The notes: a model not told the origin generated them from the sequence alone. Shown: positions 1 through 10,849, counted from the stretch's first letter. The stretch: DNA of 64,000 bases from Petrolisthes cinctipes (GCA_033782935.1 JAWQEG010000497.1:124001-188000), one strand, 5' to 3'. A program made the numbers and translations.

Positions 1-2
1 AA

Positions 3-725
3 ATGTCCTTCAATGCAGTTAAATGTAAAGTGCTCCACATCGGACATTGTAACGTAGCAGCAAACTACTCGTCGAATGGTAATCAACTCAAAAGCGTGGA
101 TCGAGAGACAGACTTAGGGGTAACAGTACCAAGTAACCTAAAACCCAGTCAGCAGTGTATGGAACTAATTAAGAAAGCAAATAAAACTATTGGCTTTATT
201 GGCAGAGCATTCGAGTATAAGTCTAAAGACACAATCCTCTCTTTGTATAATTCATTGGTCCATCCCCTTATGGAATACTGTGTTCAAGCCTGTTGCCCGT
301 ACTATCAGAAAGATATAGCAAAATTGGAACGAGTCCAACGTATAGTTACTAAAATGATACCAAGTCTGAGAAACAATACGTACGAAGAACGGCTAAGCGA
401 ACTAAATCTATTCCCATTAACACAACGTAGACTGAGAGGTGACATAATCCAGGTATTCAAAATAATAAAAGGCATAGATAATATGGACTGCAGTAAATAT
501 TTCACTATCGACCAATCAAACTACACGAGAGGAAACGGTTGCAAAATCAGAGGTAAATCTTTTAACTCGCACGAATCCAAGAATTTCTTTTTTAACCGAG
601 TCGTTAACTTATGGAATGGGCTTCCCCGTAAAGTAATAGACTGTAACATCGTAGACAGCTTCAAACGTCGCTTAGATAAACACCTTGCGTCTAATCCCCG
701 ACTTATATTGTTTACTAATGAATAA
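3..725 (+). pseudogene. CR1-type LINE ORF2, 3' fragment of reverse transcriptase
   Basis: C-terminal part of a non-LTR retrotransposon reverse transcriptase, about 240 residues, entering from the left edge without its catalytic core. It contains the CKVLHIG stretch, a DLGV motif, an RVQRIVTKMIPSL-like segment, a RRLRGD-IQVFKI segment, and a final NLWNGLP plus FKRRLDKHL block. The same blocks occur in the same order in the larger CR1 copy at 58,500-59,195 (CKVMHIG, DLGV, RVQARATKLIPSI, RRLRGQLIEVFKI, NVWNQLP, FKKQLDKVL), so the two are diverged relatives. Seen: an open frame ending at a stop at 723-725. Known: these blocks follow the FADD palm motif in CR1/L2-type elements. The 5' part lies outside the window or is truncated, so the fragment is presumably dead. 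Confidence 0.85.
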
Positions 726-1010
726 TTTTGCCCATTACAGGTGGCGAGTTACCCAAATTCCACCTACTTTCTATCTTTCCTATAAAATTTCATTGGAGTA
801 TTTCTGCCAACCCTACAAGGTTCTGACATCTGACATTATTTCCTGTACGGCTCAGGCCGGAGGGAGTGGAGGGTGGGGAGAGAGCCTTCTGCTTTGCTAT
901 CCTTATCTACGACTATTACTGGGGAGTAGTTCATTCTCTACCAGTAACCTTCAAATCAGATCACCTCGTGTGGACCGTAAGATCTGTTATGGTCTAACTA
1001 ACCAAACCCA
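726..1010 (+). mobile_element. CR1-type LINE 3' untranslated region
   Basis: Non-coding sequence after the stop at 725. It contains GGGTGGGGAGAGAGCCTTCT at about 874-893, and further on a CGTAAGATCTG stretch. The CR1 copy near 59,290-59,400 has GGTGGGGAGAGCCTTCT followed by CGTAAGACCT in the same order, so this is probably a conserved 3' UTR. It ends in CCAACC/CCCACC-type simple sequence near 1,010. Confidence 0.6.
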
Positions 1011-1870
1011 ACCAACCAACCCACCCACCCACCCACTCACTCACTCACTCTCCTGCCTTCCTTTTCCACACTTAATATTCCTTCCTCTCCCATTTCTTTC
1101 GTCTGGTCCTTACACTCTCTCTCTCTCTCTCCTTTCTATCTTCATTTCTCTTTCACTTTATCATTTATTTTTATTTCTCCATCATTCTCTTTCACTTTCT
1201 CCTTCCTATCCTCTTTTCCTTTCCTCTGCATCGTTTATTTATGCTTCTCCTTCTCTCTCTTCCACTCTTATTCCTTACCTATCTTCTCTTACACTTTCCC
1301 CATTTTCACTTTTCCATTCATCTTTTCCTTTTCTTTTCTCTTTGTTCTTCCTCTCCTCTTCTTTCTCTTTCACTTCCATTTCCATATCCTCATTTCATTT
1401 TCTCTTTCCTCTTTCCTTCCACCAGTTCCACTATTTTAGTTTTCTTTTCTTTGCCATTTCCTTTTCTTATCTTCCCTTCCGCTCCATTCAATTTTATTAT
1501 TCTTTTCTCTTTCCCTCTCTCCCATTCTTCTCTCTCTGCTTCCTCGCCTCTTTAGTTTTCCTTCCTTTGTCATTTCCTTCGTCTCCTCTTTTCTTTCTGT
1601 TCTTCTTCTTCCACTTTATCTTATTTTTCCTATCCTTTCCCCATTTCTCTTGTTTCACTCACTGCTTTCTCTTCTTCTACCTCTTCCCCTCTTAGTTTAA
1701 TTTCCTTTATCTTTATCTTCGTCTCCTCATCTTTTCTCTCTCTGTTTTCTCTCTTTTCTATTCCACTATTATATTTTATTTTCCCTTCATCAATCTCCAT
1801 TTCTTCTCTCTCTACTTTCGTTCCTTCCTTCTATTGCCCTCTTTCAGTTTTCTTTCCTTTGTTACATATT
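1011..1870. repeat. Pyrimidine-rich low-complexity tract
   Basis: About 860 bases strongly biased to C and T on the + strand (CTTTCTC, TCCTTTC, TCTCTCTC), opening with ACCCACCC/ACTCACTC runs. The long open frames here read only S, L, F and P and are compositional artefacts. No gene is seen. Confidence 0.75.
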
Positions 1871-2505
1871 ATAACTACAGTATTAAGAGTGTAACACAGT
1901 GACTATAACGTTACCATCAGACCCAAGGCTCAGTGACACACAACCACCTCAAACTGACACACAATATAACACAACTTGAGACAAACTTCTACCAAGGAGA
2001 GACAATATTGATAACTTGTAAATACATACACACACCACACAAACACTAGGGAGGCTCAGTTATTGTAAGAAGCTTTGTGTGTGTGTGTACGAACAGAAAG
2101 TCCTTTTATTTGTTACACCTTCCGGCAACTTGCATTAATTTCTTTACTTCCGCCATGAACAAAAATATATTATTATTTGTTGCATATGCAGCTCCAAGGG
2201 AAGGGATTGTTGAAGGAGGAAATATGATTAAATGTGATACACACATACACAATGACACGCACACACATAATAGCACACATAGACACAGACACGCACAAGC
2301 AAACAGGTACACACACACAGTGAACATAAAAGGTCGATTATTATGGTAAAATAGAAAACTTTTTCCAAATGACCTTTCCAAAAACAGACTAAGTATGTTT
2401 TCATTGTTGAATAAATAAGATGAGTTTTGTAGTTATTGGTCTACAACATTAGTTAGAAAATGTTTGGTAAAATACTGACCACATGATTAAGGCTGCATTG
2501 TTGTA
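1871..2505. other. Unassigned AT-rich interval with CA patches
   Basis: Contains short CA/CACAC clusters (2,025-2,045; 2,239-2,320) and otherwise ordinary AT-rich sequence. I see no coding signature or recognised repeat. Confidence 0.5.
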
Positions 2506-2817
2506 CAGTCATGGACAATAATAATTATCCATATTGGTGTGACGAATATTAAAGTTTGACAGTTTCCTTCTGTTCGTTATTAGCTGAGAAACTTTTCAAT
2601 AAGTAGAGTAAGTACCATCTTCTTAAATATTGAAAACAGCTACTGACTCACTATTCACACACACACACACACACACGATAAGTACCATCTTCTAATTAAC
2701 TACAAGCAGCTACTGACTCACTCTTCAAAACAACAACAACAGGTAAGAACGTGAAAACATTAGTCAGCAATTTATCTGAGTTATCCATATGTGTATAGAA
2801 ACTTATGTCCACCACTG
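2506..2817. mobile_element. Tc1/mariner-like MITE, family E, copy 1
   Basis: Non-autonomous element flanked by TA (2,504-2,505 and 2,818-2,819). The left end reads CAGTCATGGACAATAATAA. The right end is the inverse of CAGTGGTGGACATAAGTTTC. Shared internal blocks (AAGTACCATCTTCTAATT, CAGCTACTGACTCACT, AACGTGAAAACATTAG) recur at 8,550-8,791, 38,041-38,173 and 62,354-62,568. A CA microsatellite has expanded inside this copy at about 2,658-2,678. No transposase is present. TA duplication and CAGT ends are typical of Tc1/mariner. Confidence 0.75.
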
Positions 2818-2924
2818 TACATGTGTGTGTCCCTCCCCTATAGTAATGGTATAATATTATTGTCTTGGTTTCACTCACTATACACTTTCTTGTTGTTGTT
2901 GTTGTTGTTGCTAATTAAGAGTAC

Positions 2925-3072
2925 TGTGATGCTGCTCTTGAATTGGAGGCTTCCGATTCCTCCTGACAAAGCCACGAAACAAGCTCCTTCCATATAGGTG
3001 TGTGTGCTTCGTGGCAATGTTTGAAGGACTTAAAGCTCCAATTTTTCTTATTTCATCACGGGGTCCTTAATG
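2925..3072. mobile_element. Palindromic MITE, subgroup C, copy 1
   Basis: Contains GATTCCTCCTGAC and the complementary-arm remnant CTTCGTGGCAATGTTTGAAGGAC around a short loop. It ends in CACGGGGTCCTTAAT, the subgroup C terminus. The left end is poorly preserved. Belongs to the dispersed palindromic superfamily whose arms carry CTGTTTC(C/G)TGGCATA-GTTTGGAGGAATC. Confidence 0.6.
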
Positions 3073-3206
3073 TTACTTTAATGTTACTTTTATAGATATT
3101 GTTACTTTGGAGAATGTTATGATTTTATTCATATTGTTTGTCTGTTTTCTGGTCTGTTTGTTTGTTTGTTTGTTAATGACACTAAAATAACACACCCACG
3201 TATTGA

Positions 3207-3374
3207 AAAGGGGTGTAGTACTGCTGACAAACTTGGAAGAACTGATTCCTTCAAACTATTCCAAGCAGCAGGACATATATATAAATACATTTTGTTTTTA
3301 AATCTGTCCCCTGTTTCCTGGCATAATATGGAGTAATCAGTAGTCCTCCAATGTACCAAATACGACCCCCTTAA
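3207..3374. mobile_element. Palindromic MITE, subgroup A, copy 1
   Basis: Starts AAAAGGGGTGTAGTACTG and ends CCAAATACGACCCCCTT. The arms pair CTGATTCCTTCAAACTATTCC with ATATGGAGTAATCAG. It abuts the next subgroup C copy through one shared TTAA. Confidence 0.7.
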
Positions 3375-3525
3375 GGGACCCTATCTTCTTGTAAGAAAAT
3401 TGGAGGTAAATGAGTCCTTCAAATATTGCCACGAAACACCACCTATACGGAAGGAGCTTGTTTCGTGGTATAGTCAGAAGGAATCAGAAACCATCAATTT
3501 TCGTACACAATCACAGGGTCCTTAA
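3372..3525. mobile_element. Palindromic MITE, subgroup C, copy 2
   Basis: Near-complete foldback starting TTAAGGGACCCTAT and ending ATCACAGGGTCCTTAA. The arms are AGTCCTTCAAATATTGCCACGAA on one side and CGTGGTATAGTCAGAAGGAATC on the other. Joined end to end with the subgroup A copy on its left. Confidence 0.75.
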
Positions 3526-3587
3526 TCAAACTCGTAATGACTGTCTGTGCATTATGAAGTCAACACGTGATACACTTTTGGTGGAGG

Positions 3588-3632
3588 TAGTACTGTATCG
3601 GACTGGTAAATTTGGACCAACTGATTCCTTTA
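3588..3632. mobile_element. Palindromic MITE, subgroup A fragment
   Basis: Only the end plus one arm is recognisable (TACTGTATCGGACTGGTAAATT, then CCAACTGATTCCTTTA). The rest is missing or replaced by the next element. Confidence 0.4.
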
Positions 3633-3663
3633 AGGTGCATTCATATAAAGCCAACAGGATCAT

Positions 3664-4028
3664 TATTAAGGGAGGTGTGTACCTGTAACATACTTTTGGT
3701 ACAGTCGGCGGCAAAAGTGGTGTCGCCTCATGGAACCAACACATTCACCACCAACACACAATTACAATATCCAGGGGGAAAATTAGTAAACTTTTCTGTG
3801 TTTTCATTCTACGAGCCTGTAAAGCTTATATTTCCATACTGTACTTCATGACTTGGCTGATGTGGCCACACGACTTTTGCCACCGACTGTACATTAGAGT
3901 TCCTTGATTCATCCAAAGTGTGCCACGAAACAGAACCAGATGAACAAAATTAATGGTGGCCTGTTTGAAATAGTTTAGAGAAATTAGTTACTTCAGATTT
4001 ACTTACTAACACTGTAATGCCCCCTTAA
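3664..4028. mobile_element. Palindromic MITE, subgroup A, interrupted by a Tc1-like MITE
   Basis: The subgroup A end (TTAAGGGAGGTGTG ... ATACTTTTGG) stops at 3,701. The element resumes at 3,892 with CATTAGAGTTCCTTGATTC and runs to ACTGTAATGCCCCCTTAA at 4,028. In uninterrupted copies the two pieces are contiguous (CACTTTTGGTACATTAGAG), so the 188-bp element between them inserted at that TA. Confidence 0.75.
3702..3889. mobile_element. Tc1/mariner-like MITE, family D, copy 1 (nested)
   Basis: 188-bp element with ends CAGTCGGCGGCAAAAGT and the inverse of CAGTCGGTGGCAAAAGT, flanked by TA on both sides. Internal blocks AACACATTCACCA, ATATCCAGGGGG and GCTTATATTTCCATACT recur at 25,888, 39,650 and 62,933. 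No coding capacity. Confidence 0.85.
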
Positions 4029-4460
4029 TAAAGCAACCAGAATTAATATCAAATATATTTCAATAATGATCATTGTTGTTATTGTTGTTGTTGTTGACTT
4101 ATTGTGATATTGGACGAGCGTGTGACATCATTATGGAGGAATTGTTGTTTTAATTATTATTCACGTGGAAAATAATGCTCAGTTGACAGTTAGTTTGTTT
4201 GTGTTTGCGTGTGTGTTTGTTAATTTTTATATGATTGTTTGTTTGCTTGTGTGTTTGTTTGTTTCTTTGTTTGTTTGTGTTTGTTTGTGTTTTTTTATGT
4301 TTGCTTGTGTGTTTTTTATGTTTGCTTGTGTGTTTTTTATGTTTGCTTGTGTGTTTGTTATTCTTTGTTTGTTTGTGTTTGCTTGTGCGTTTGTTATTCT
4401 TTGTTTGTTTGTTTGTTTACATATCGATTACGAGGTCATTAATAAAAGACAGACATGATT
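4029..4460. repeat. GTT/GTTT-rich simple repeats
   Basis: TTGTTGTTG runs near 4,070-4,095, then a GTTT/GTGTTTGTTTG-rich tract with a short tandem unit TTTTTTATGTTTGCTTGTGTG around 4,290-4,360. Open frames here are artefacts. No gene is seen. Confidence 0.65.
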
Positions 4461-4469
4461 ATATCTCCC

Positions 4470-5995
4470 TCCCACAGTACATCCCTCCATCCCTCCTCAC
4501 TCTCCCTCCATCCCACCTCACTCTCCCTCCATCCCACCTCACTCTCCCTCCATCCCACCTCACTCTCCCTCCATCCCACCTCACTCTCCCTCCATCCCTC
4601 CTCACTCTCCCTCCATCCCACCTCACTCTCCCTCCATCCCACCTCACTCTCCCTCCATCCCTCCTCACTCTCCCTCCATCCCTCCTCACTCTCCCTCCAT
4701 CCCACCTCACTCTCCCTCCATCCCACCTCACTCTCCCTCCATCCCACCTCACTCTCCCTCCATCCCACCTCACTCTCCCTCCATCCCTCCTCACTCTCCC
4801 TCCATCCCACCTCACTCTCCCTCCATCCCACCTCACTCTCCCTCCATCCCACCTCACTCTCCCTCCATCCCTCCTCACTCTCCCTCCATCCCTCCTCACT
4901 CTCTCTCCATCCCACCTCACTCTCCCTCCATCCCTCCTCACTCTCCCTCCATCCCTCCTTACTCTCCCTCCATCCCTCCTCACTCTCCCTCCATCCCTCC
5001 TCACTCTCCCTCCATCCCTCTTCACTCTCCCTCCATCCCTCCTCACTCTCCCTCCATCCCTCCTCACTCTCTCTCCATCCCTCTATCTATCCCACCTCAC
5101 TCTCCCTCCATCCTTCCTCACTCTCCCTCCATCCTTCCTCACTCTCCCTCCATCCTTCCACACTCTTCCTCCATCCTTCCTCACTCTCCCTCCATCCCTC
5201 TATCTATCCCACCTCACTCTCCCTCCATCCCTCTATCTATCCCACCTCACTCTCCCTCCATCCCTCTATCTATCCCACCTCACTCTCCCTCCATCCTTCC
5301 TCACTCTCCCTCCATCCTTCCTCACTCTCCCTCCATCCTTCCACACTCTTCCTCCATCCTTCCTCACTCTCCCTCCATCCCTCTATCTATCCCACCTCAC
5401 TCTCCCTCCATCCCTCTATCTATCCCACCTCACTCTCCCTCCATCCTTCCACACTCTCCCTCCATCCTTCCTCAATCTCCCTCCATCCCTCTATCTATCC
5501 CACCTCACTCTCCCTCCATCCTTCCTCACTCTCCCTCCATCCCACCTCACTCTCCCTCCATCCCATTTCACTTTCCCTCCATCCCTCCATCCCATCTTCT
5601 CCCTCCATCCCTCCTCACTCTCCCGCCATCCCTCCTCACTCTCCCTCCATCCCTCCTCACTCTCCCTCCATCCCTCCTCACTCTCCCTCCATCCCACCTC
5701 ACTCTCCCTCCATCCCACCTCACTCTCCCTCCATCCCTCCTCACTCTCCCTCCATCCCTCCTCACTCTCCCTCCATCCCTCCTCACTCTCCCTCCATCCC
5801 TCCTCACTCTCCCTCCATCCCTCCTCACTCTCCCTCCATCCCTCCTCACTCTCCCTCCATCCCTCCTCACTCTCCCTCCATCCCTCCTCACTCTCACTCT
5901 CCCTCCATCCCTCCTCACTCTCCCTCCATCCCTCCTCACTCTCCCTCCATCCCTCCTCACTCTCCCTCCATCCCACCTCTCCACTCTCCCTCCCT
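4470..5995. repeat. 21-bp polypyrimidine minisatellite (CCTCACTCTCCCTCCATCCCW)
   Basis: About 1.5 kb of a 21-bp unit, roughly 70 copies, with CCCA/CCCT variants and longer variants carrying CTCTATCTATCC. The + strand is almost free of G (one clear exception near 5,632). The long open frames on both strands are shadows of the 21-bp period, which is a multiple of three. Extreme strand asymmetry of this kind is known to favour triplex or R-loop structures. Confidence 0.95.
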
Positions 5996-6164
5996 CCATC
6001 CCAATTCCTCCTCCTATCCCTTTCCATTTTTCTTTATTTTAATTTCACTATCCTTCCACCCTACCTTCCTTCTTTCCCTCCACCTTCCCCTTCCTTCATC
6101 TAACCTTGATTATATTGTGGTAACCTGACCCTCAGCCTCTTCAAACACTGAACATTTTTAACCT

Positions 6165-6300
6165 TTGGAAAATATCATAAAACTGGAACCCGTAAACCAA
6201 CCTTATCTTACTAAACTGAAACCTGGAAAGCCATCTTATATTACTAAACTGGAATCTGGAAACCCATCTTTTATTACCATCTTGTATTACCATCCAGACA
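6165..6300. repeat. Short tandem duplication, about 30-bp unit
   Basis: Three imperfect copies of a unit like TATTACTAAACTGGAANCTGGAAA. The flanks, from about 6,000 on, show nothing recognisable. Confidence 0.5.
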
Positions 6301-6329
6301 AAAAACCATTTTCTGGATCATATCAAAGT

Positions 6330-6500
6330 TTAAAGGGATACCGGTAGTATAGTGTTGGTGGTAGATCTGGAGCAACTGATTCCTCCAAACTATTCCGAGC
6401 AACAGACCACCATGATTTTTTTTTCATCTGGTTTTGTCTTGTATACTTTGGAGGAATCAAGGTGTTCCAGTGTACCAAAAGTGTATTAATTCACCTTTAA
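6330..6500. mobile_element. Palindromic MITE, subgroup A, copy
   Basis: From TTAAAGGGATACCGG to TTCACCTTTAA. The arms pair CTGATTCCTCCAAACTATTCC with ATACTTTGGAGGAATC. Abuts the next subgroup B copy at TTAA/TTTAA. Confidence 0.75.
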
Positions 6501-6501
6501 T

Positions 6502-6664
6502 TTAAAGGAAGAATCTCTTGTTGGTAAAGTGATAGGCAAGTGATTCCTCCAAATTATGCCACGAAACAGATCCCCTATTAATAACACTGGGGGCGTCTGT
6601 TTCCTGGCATAGTTTGGAGGAAACAGAAGACCTCCAATTTACCAACAAGATTTTCCTCACTTAA
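6502..6664. mobile_element. Palindromic MITE, subgroup B, copy
   Basis: From TTAAAGGAAGAATCTCTTGTTGG to ACCAACAAGATTTTCCTCACTTAA. The arms pair GATTCCTCCAAATTATGCCACGAAACAG with CTGTTTCCTGGCATAGTTTGGAGG. The loop contains ATTAATAACACTGGGGG. Confidence 0.8.
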
Positions 6665-6744
6665 ATTGGGTCATGCATTGTACCCTCTAACCAAGATGGA
6701 GAGTTGAGTCAGTATGTAATAATATTCATGGTGTTGATGATGAC

Positions 6745-6875
6745 AACTACACACACACAAACACAACACACTTATACACATTATATTAGACTACACTACA
6801 CACAATCACACTCATATACACAACACCTCACACCATTCAACACACACACCAACAACACAACATCTCACACTATTC

Positions 6876-6920
<45 letters not shown>

Positions 6921-7460
6921 ATACACAATATATGAGACTGTACTACACACAACCACACCCATATACACAACACCTCACACGATTCAACACATTAAGTAAG
7001 GAAGACTGCACAACACACTACCCCAACACACACACCAACAAACACAACACACACGCCAATAACACAACACACACCAACAACAAAACACACTACCACACCC
7101 ACACACCAACAACACAACACACTACCACAACACACACACCAACAACACAACACACTACCACAACACACACACCAACAACACAACACACTACCACAACACA
7201 CACACCAACAACACAACACACTACCACAACACACACTACCACAACACACACACCAACAACACAACACACTACCACAACACACACACCAACAACACAACAC
7301 ACTACCACAACACACACACCAACACAACACACTACCACAACACACACACCAACAACACAACACACTACCACAACACACACACCAACAAAACAACACACTA
7401 CCACACCAACAACACAGCACCTCACACTATTCAACACACACACCAACAACACACACATAC
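6745..7460. repeat. CA microsatellite and ACACC/CAACAACACAACACAC array
   Basis: (CA)n around 6,880-6,918, then an array of roughly 33 bp (ACACACACACCAACAACACAACACACTACCACA) from about 7,085 to 7,425. Open frames rich in T and H or C and V are artefacts. Confidence 0.9.
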
Positions 7461-7470
7461 ACACACATTC

Positions 7471-7750
7471 CATTGATTGAGTGCATATGGTAATGTCAGG
7501 TTAAGGTCAAGGTCTTCCTTAGGAATACTCTGACACAAATTTCATGTATCTCATTTTAACCTACTCTTATCTTTCTCTCTCCCTACCTATACCAACCATT
7601 ACATTCTACCATTATCCTTCCTTTCTCTTTTCATTTTACCATTATTCTTTCTTTCCAGTATCCTTTTATTTCATTCCATTTTCTTCTTTCTTCTTCCCTC
7701 CTCCTCCTCCTCCTTCCCTTTTCAATCTTTTACTTTCACACAAGTCCTCA
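7471..7750. repeat. Pyrimidine-rich tract
   Basis: CTTTCTCTC/TTTCATT-rich + strand with (CCT)n at about 7,696-7,712. No gene is seen. Confidence 0.5.
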
Positions 7751-7754
7751 CTAA

Positions 7755-7919
7755 TTAAGTGGGTAATACACCTTTGGTAAATTGGGGTGCCTTGATTCCT
7801 CCAAAGTATGCCAGGAAACGGGACCAGATTAAAAAAAATAATGGTGGTCTGTTGTTGCTTGGAATTGTTTGGAGGAATCAGTTATTCCAGATTTACCAAC
7901 CCTATACTACCCCCCTTAA
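7755..7919. mobile_element. Palindromic MITE, subgroup A, copy
   Basis: TTAAGTGGGTAATACACC at the left and CTATACTACCCCCCTTAA at the right. The arms pair CTTGATTCCTCCAAAGTATGCC with TTGTTTGGAGGAATCAG. Confidence 0.8.
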
Positions 7920-7958
7920 GAAATCCACTTTATTCCACTCCTTCAGGATATTTTTTTA

Positions 7959-8104
7959 TGTTGGTGAATTGGAAGGTCTTTGATTCCTCCAAACTATGCC
8001 ACAAAACAGATCTCCTAGTAAGTACCATTGAGGGCGTCTGTTTTCTGGCATAGTTAGGAGGAATCAGTAGCCTTCCAATTTACCAACAAGACAGTCTCCT
8101 CAAG
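7959..8104. mobile_element. Palindromic MITE, subgroup B, copy
   Basis: ATGTTGGTGAATTGGAAGG to CCTTCCAATTTACCAACAAGACAG. The arms pair GATTCCTCCAAACTATGCC with GGCATAGTTAGGAGGAATC. The left tip is degraded. Confidence 0.7.
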
Positions 8105-8258
8105 ATGGAAATACAGTGTTATCTGGTAAATCTGGAGCAACTGATTCCTCCAAACTATTCCATACAGGTCACCATTATTTTTGTTAATCCAGTCCTGTTT
8201 CCTGGCATACTTTGGAGGAATCAAGGCGCTCCAATGTACCAAAGGTATACTATTCCCT
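8105..8258. mobile_element. Palindromic MITE, subgroup A, copy (opposite orientation)
   Basis: CAGTGTTATCTGGTAAATCTGG to CCAATGTACCAAAGGTATACTATTCCCT. It directly follows the subgroup B copy, making an A-B-A chain from 7,755 to 8,258. Confidence 0.75.
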
Positions 8259-8312
8259 GAAGTCGTTTACCTAAAAGGGAATAAATCTGTTTAAATTAAT
8301 TATGCGATCGAA

Positions 8313-8343
<31 letters not shown>

Positions 8344-8549
8344 TACAATGTACACAAAACACACGAACACAAAATACACACACACTATTGTGATCCCCCA
8401 TCTCTATTAACAAGGTGAGTGTGTAACGAGGGGACATATTGTGTGTTGTAAAAGTGTAATTTACCTCACTCACTGGCTGACTGGCATTGTGTAGGTGTGT
8501 CATTATTTTCTGTGTGATTTATTTTTTATTGTCATCATCCCACAATATA
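8259..8549. repeat. CA microsatellite in unassigned DNA
   Basis: (CA)n at about 8,313-8,338, then ordinary sequence. Nothing else is recognised. Confidence 0.5.
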
Positions 8550-8791
8550 CAGTTGTAGACAATAAATAATAACATCCACATTGGGGGTGACTCATGTAAA
8601 CGTTTGACAGCTTCCCTCTGTTTGTTAGCTGAGAAACTTTCAAATTACCAGATTAATTGCCATCTTCAAATTTACTACAAACAGCTACTCACTCACTCTT
8701 CAAAACAAATAATATATAAAACGTGAAAACATTAATCATCAATTCGTGTGAGTTACCCATATGTGTATTAAAACTGTACAATCCACCACTG
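8550..8791. mobile_element. Tc1/mariner-like MITE, family E, copy 2
   Basis: Flanked by TA (8,548-8,549 and 8,792-8,793). Left end CAGTTGTAGACAATAAATAA; right end ACAATCCACCACTG. Shares GTTTGACAGCTTCC, TTAGCTGAGAAACTTTC and AACGTGAAAACATTA with copy 1. Confidence 0.75.
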
Positions 8792-8807
8792 TACAATCCA
8801 TGTTTTA

Positions 8808-8974
8808 ATTAAAGGGAAAACCTCTTTATCGTAATATTGAGGGCTACTAAATCTTCTTCTAAACTTTGTCACAATACACATCACCTCAATGTTATTAACA
8901 GGATATCTGTTTCGTGACATAGTTTGTAGGATTCAGTAGTCCTCTAATTTACAGTCACGAGTTTCTCCACTTAA
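8808..8974. mobile_element. Palindromic MITE, subgroup B, degenerate copy
   Basis: TTAAAGGGAAAACCTC to GAGTTTCTCCACTTAA with arm remnants ATCTGTTTCGTGACATAGTTTGTAGGATTCAG. Its loop has CAATGTTATTAACAGG, as in other B copies. Confidence 0.65.
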
Positions 8975-9109
8975 GTAAAGCCTCTGTGTAGGTGTGATGA
9001 TAAACACTGAATATTATTATTGTTATTGTATAGTAACAATGGATTATTGATATAGGTCATTGTAACTGTATGTATGAGTCAGTGTTTGTGTAGAAAAGGA
9101 ATATTTATT

Positions 9110-9480
9110 GGTAGAGGATGGCCATGTTGTTGTAAATATCAGACATTTTGTTGTAAATATGGAACATTAAGTTGTTGATATAGAAGGGACATTTTGTTGT
9201 TGATATAGAAGGGACATTTAATTGTTGATATAGAAGGGACATTTTGTTGTTGATATGGAAGGGACATTTTGTTGTTGATATGGAATAGACATTTTGTTGT
9301 TGATATGGAAGGGACATTTTGTTGTTGATATAGAAGGGACATTTTGTTGTTGATATGGAAGGGACATTTTGTTGTTGATATGGAAGAAACATTTTGTTGT
9401 AGATATGGAAGAAACATTTTGTTGTAGATATGGAAGAAACATTTTGTTGTAGATATGGAAGAAACATTTTGCTGTATACG
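9110..9480. repeat. 25-bp minisatellite (GTTGTTGATATGGAAGGGACATTTT)
   Basis: About 14 tandem copies with GTTGTAGATATGGAAGAAACATTTT variants towards the right. The open frames on the minus strand are artefacts of the array. Confidence 0.9.
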
Positions 9481-9639
9481 AGAGAAGCTTTGTTATAGAA
9501 GTGGGACATTATTATTCTATTACCGGCAGCAGTAGTGGCTGAGGTAATAGTTTCGGTCACGTTATATTTTATTTACATAGAGGTGAAGAGGCGATATTTT
9601 TTTTTTTTACTATAGATGTTAAAATAATAATTTTTAGTT

Positions 9640-10225
9640 GTTAGTTGAAGAGTTATTTGTTGTCGCTGAGGGACATTTTGTTGTAGATGGACATGAATCT
9701 CTAGTTGTAGTTAGTTTTAAAGGTGGAACATTGTGTTGTAGAGGTGGGGTGTTGTTGTTGTGTTGTAGAGGTGGGGTGTTGTTGTTGTGTGTGTAACAAT
9801 TTTTAGTAGGTGTGAGGCACTTGGTTTTAGATGTGTGTTATTGCAATTGTAAATACGTGTTATTGTAATTGTAAATGTGTGTTATTGTAGATGTGTGTTA
9901 TTTTAGATGTGTGTTATTATAGTTGTACTTGTGTGTTAATGTAATTGTAAATGTGTGTCATTGTAGTTGTAGATGTGTGTCATTGTAGTTGTAGATGTGT
10001 GTCATTGTAGTTGTAGATGTGTGTTAATGTAGTTGTAGATGTGTGTTTATTGTAGTTGTAGATGTGTGTTTATTGTAGTTGTAGATGTGTGTTTATTGTA
10101 GTTGTAGATGTGTGTTTATTGTAGTTGTAGATGTGTGTTTATTGTAGTTGTAGATGTGTGTTTATTGTAGTTGTAGATGTGTGTTAATGTAGTTGTAGAT
10201 TTGTTACTTTAGTTGTATATGTTGT
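9640..10225. repeat. GTTGTAGATGTGTGT arrays
   Basis: Degenerate GTTGTAGAGGTGGGGTGTTGTT copies, then tandem units of about 22-23 bp (GTTGTAGATGTGTGTTTATTGTA) between about 9,955 and 10,200. Confidence 0.85.
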
Positions 10226-10421
10226 TCATTGTTTTGTTCCTTTGTTGTTTTGTTTCATTATTGTGTTTGGTTGAGGGAATGAGTTTTTGTACACAATACA
10301 CCCTCCATATACAATGAATAAATTCTTGTTGCCATCACATCATTTTACACTCAGTTACTCATTGAAGACAACCATATGTGTTCCCAGACTTATGTTATTC
10401 ATTACCATACAGACTAATAAG

Positions 10422-10575
10422 TGATTTACTGAGCCTGTGTTAAAAGGATATATATGACAAATTCATTCATCTTATATTGAGGGCCTGCTGTATGTATTAA
10501 TGATTTACTGAGCCTGTGTTAAAAGGATATAATTATGTGCTAAATGTAATCATATTATAACAAGGGCCTACTGTA
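10422..10575. repeat. 79-bp tandem duplication
   Basis: A 29-base block beginning TGATTTACTGAGCCTGTGTT occurs at 10,422-10,450 and again at 10,501-10,529. Each is followed by a related GAGGGCCTGCTGTA/AAGGGCCTACTGTA stretch. Unknown origin. Confidence 0.6.
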
Positions 10576-10769
10576 CACAAACGTTTTAGTGACCTTCTTA
10601 TAATCCAAAATGCATGTTTCACGGATTATACGCACCGATGATTTTTATATCCACTGTACCACGAAATATATCGGCCTGACTTCAGCACCTAAAATAATGA
10701 AAGTCGTCCATCCGAGTCTGGGAAATTATTTGGGGAAACTGTTTATGGGTCAGTACATCGTCCTGTAAG

Positions 10770-10810
10770 AGGTGTATGTGTATATGTGTATGTGTGTATG
10801 TGTGTGTGTA

Positions 10811-10849
<39 letters not shown>

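Noticed and set aside
685..1695. 336-codon open frame rich in S, F, L and P
   Set aside because: It starts in the LINE 3' UTR and runs through a pyrimidine-rich tract; no domain or conserved motif.
4235..6128. Open frames of up to about 620 codons across the 21-bp pyrimidine array, and matching minus-strand frames
   Set aside because: The unit length is a multiple of three and has no stop, so all frames stay open. The peptides are a simple SLSLHP-type repeat with no protein-like composition.
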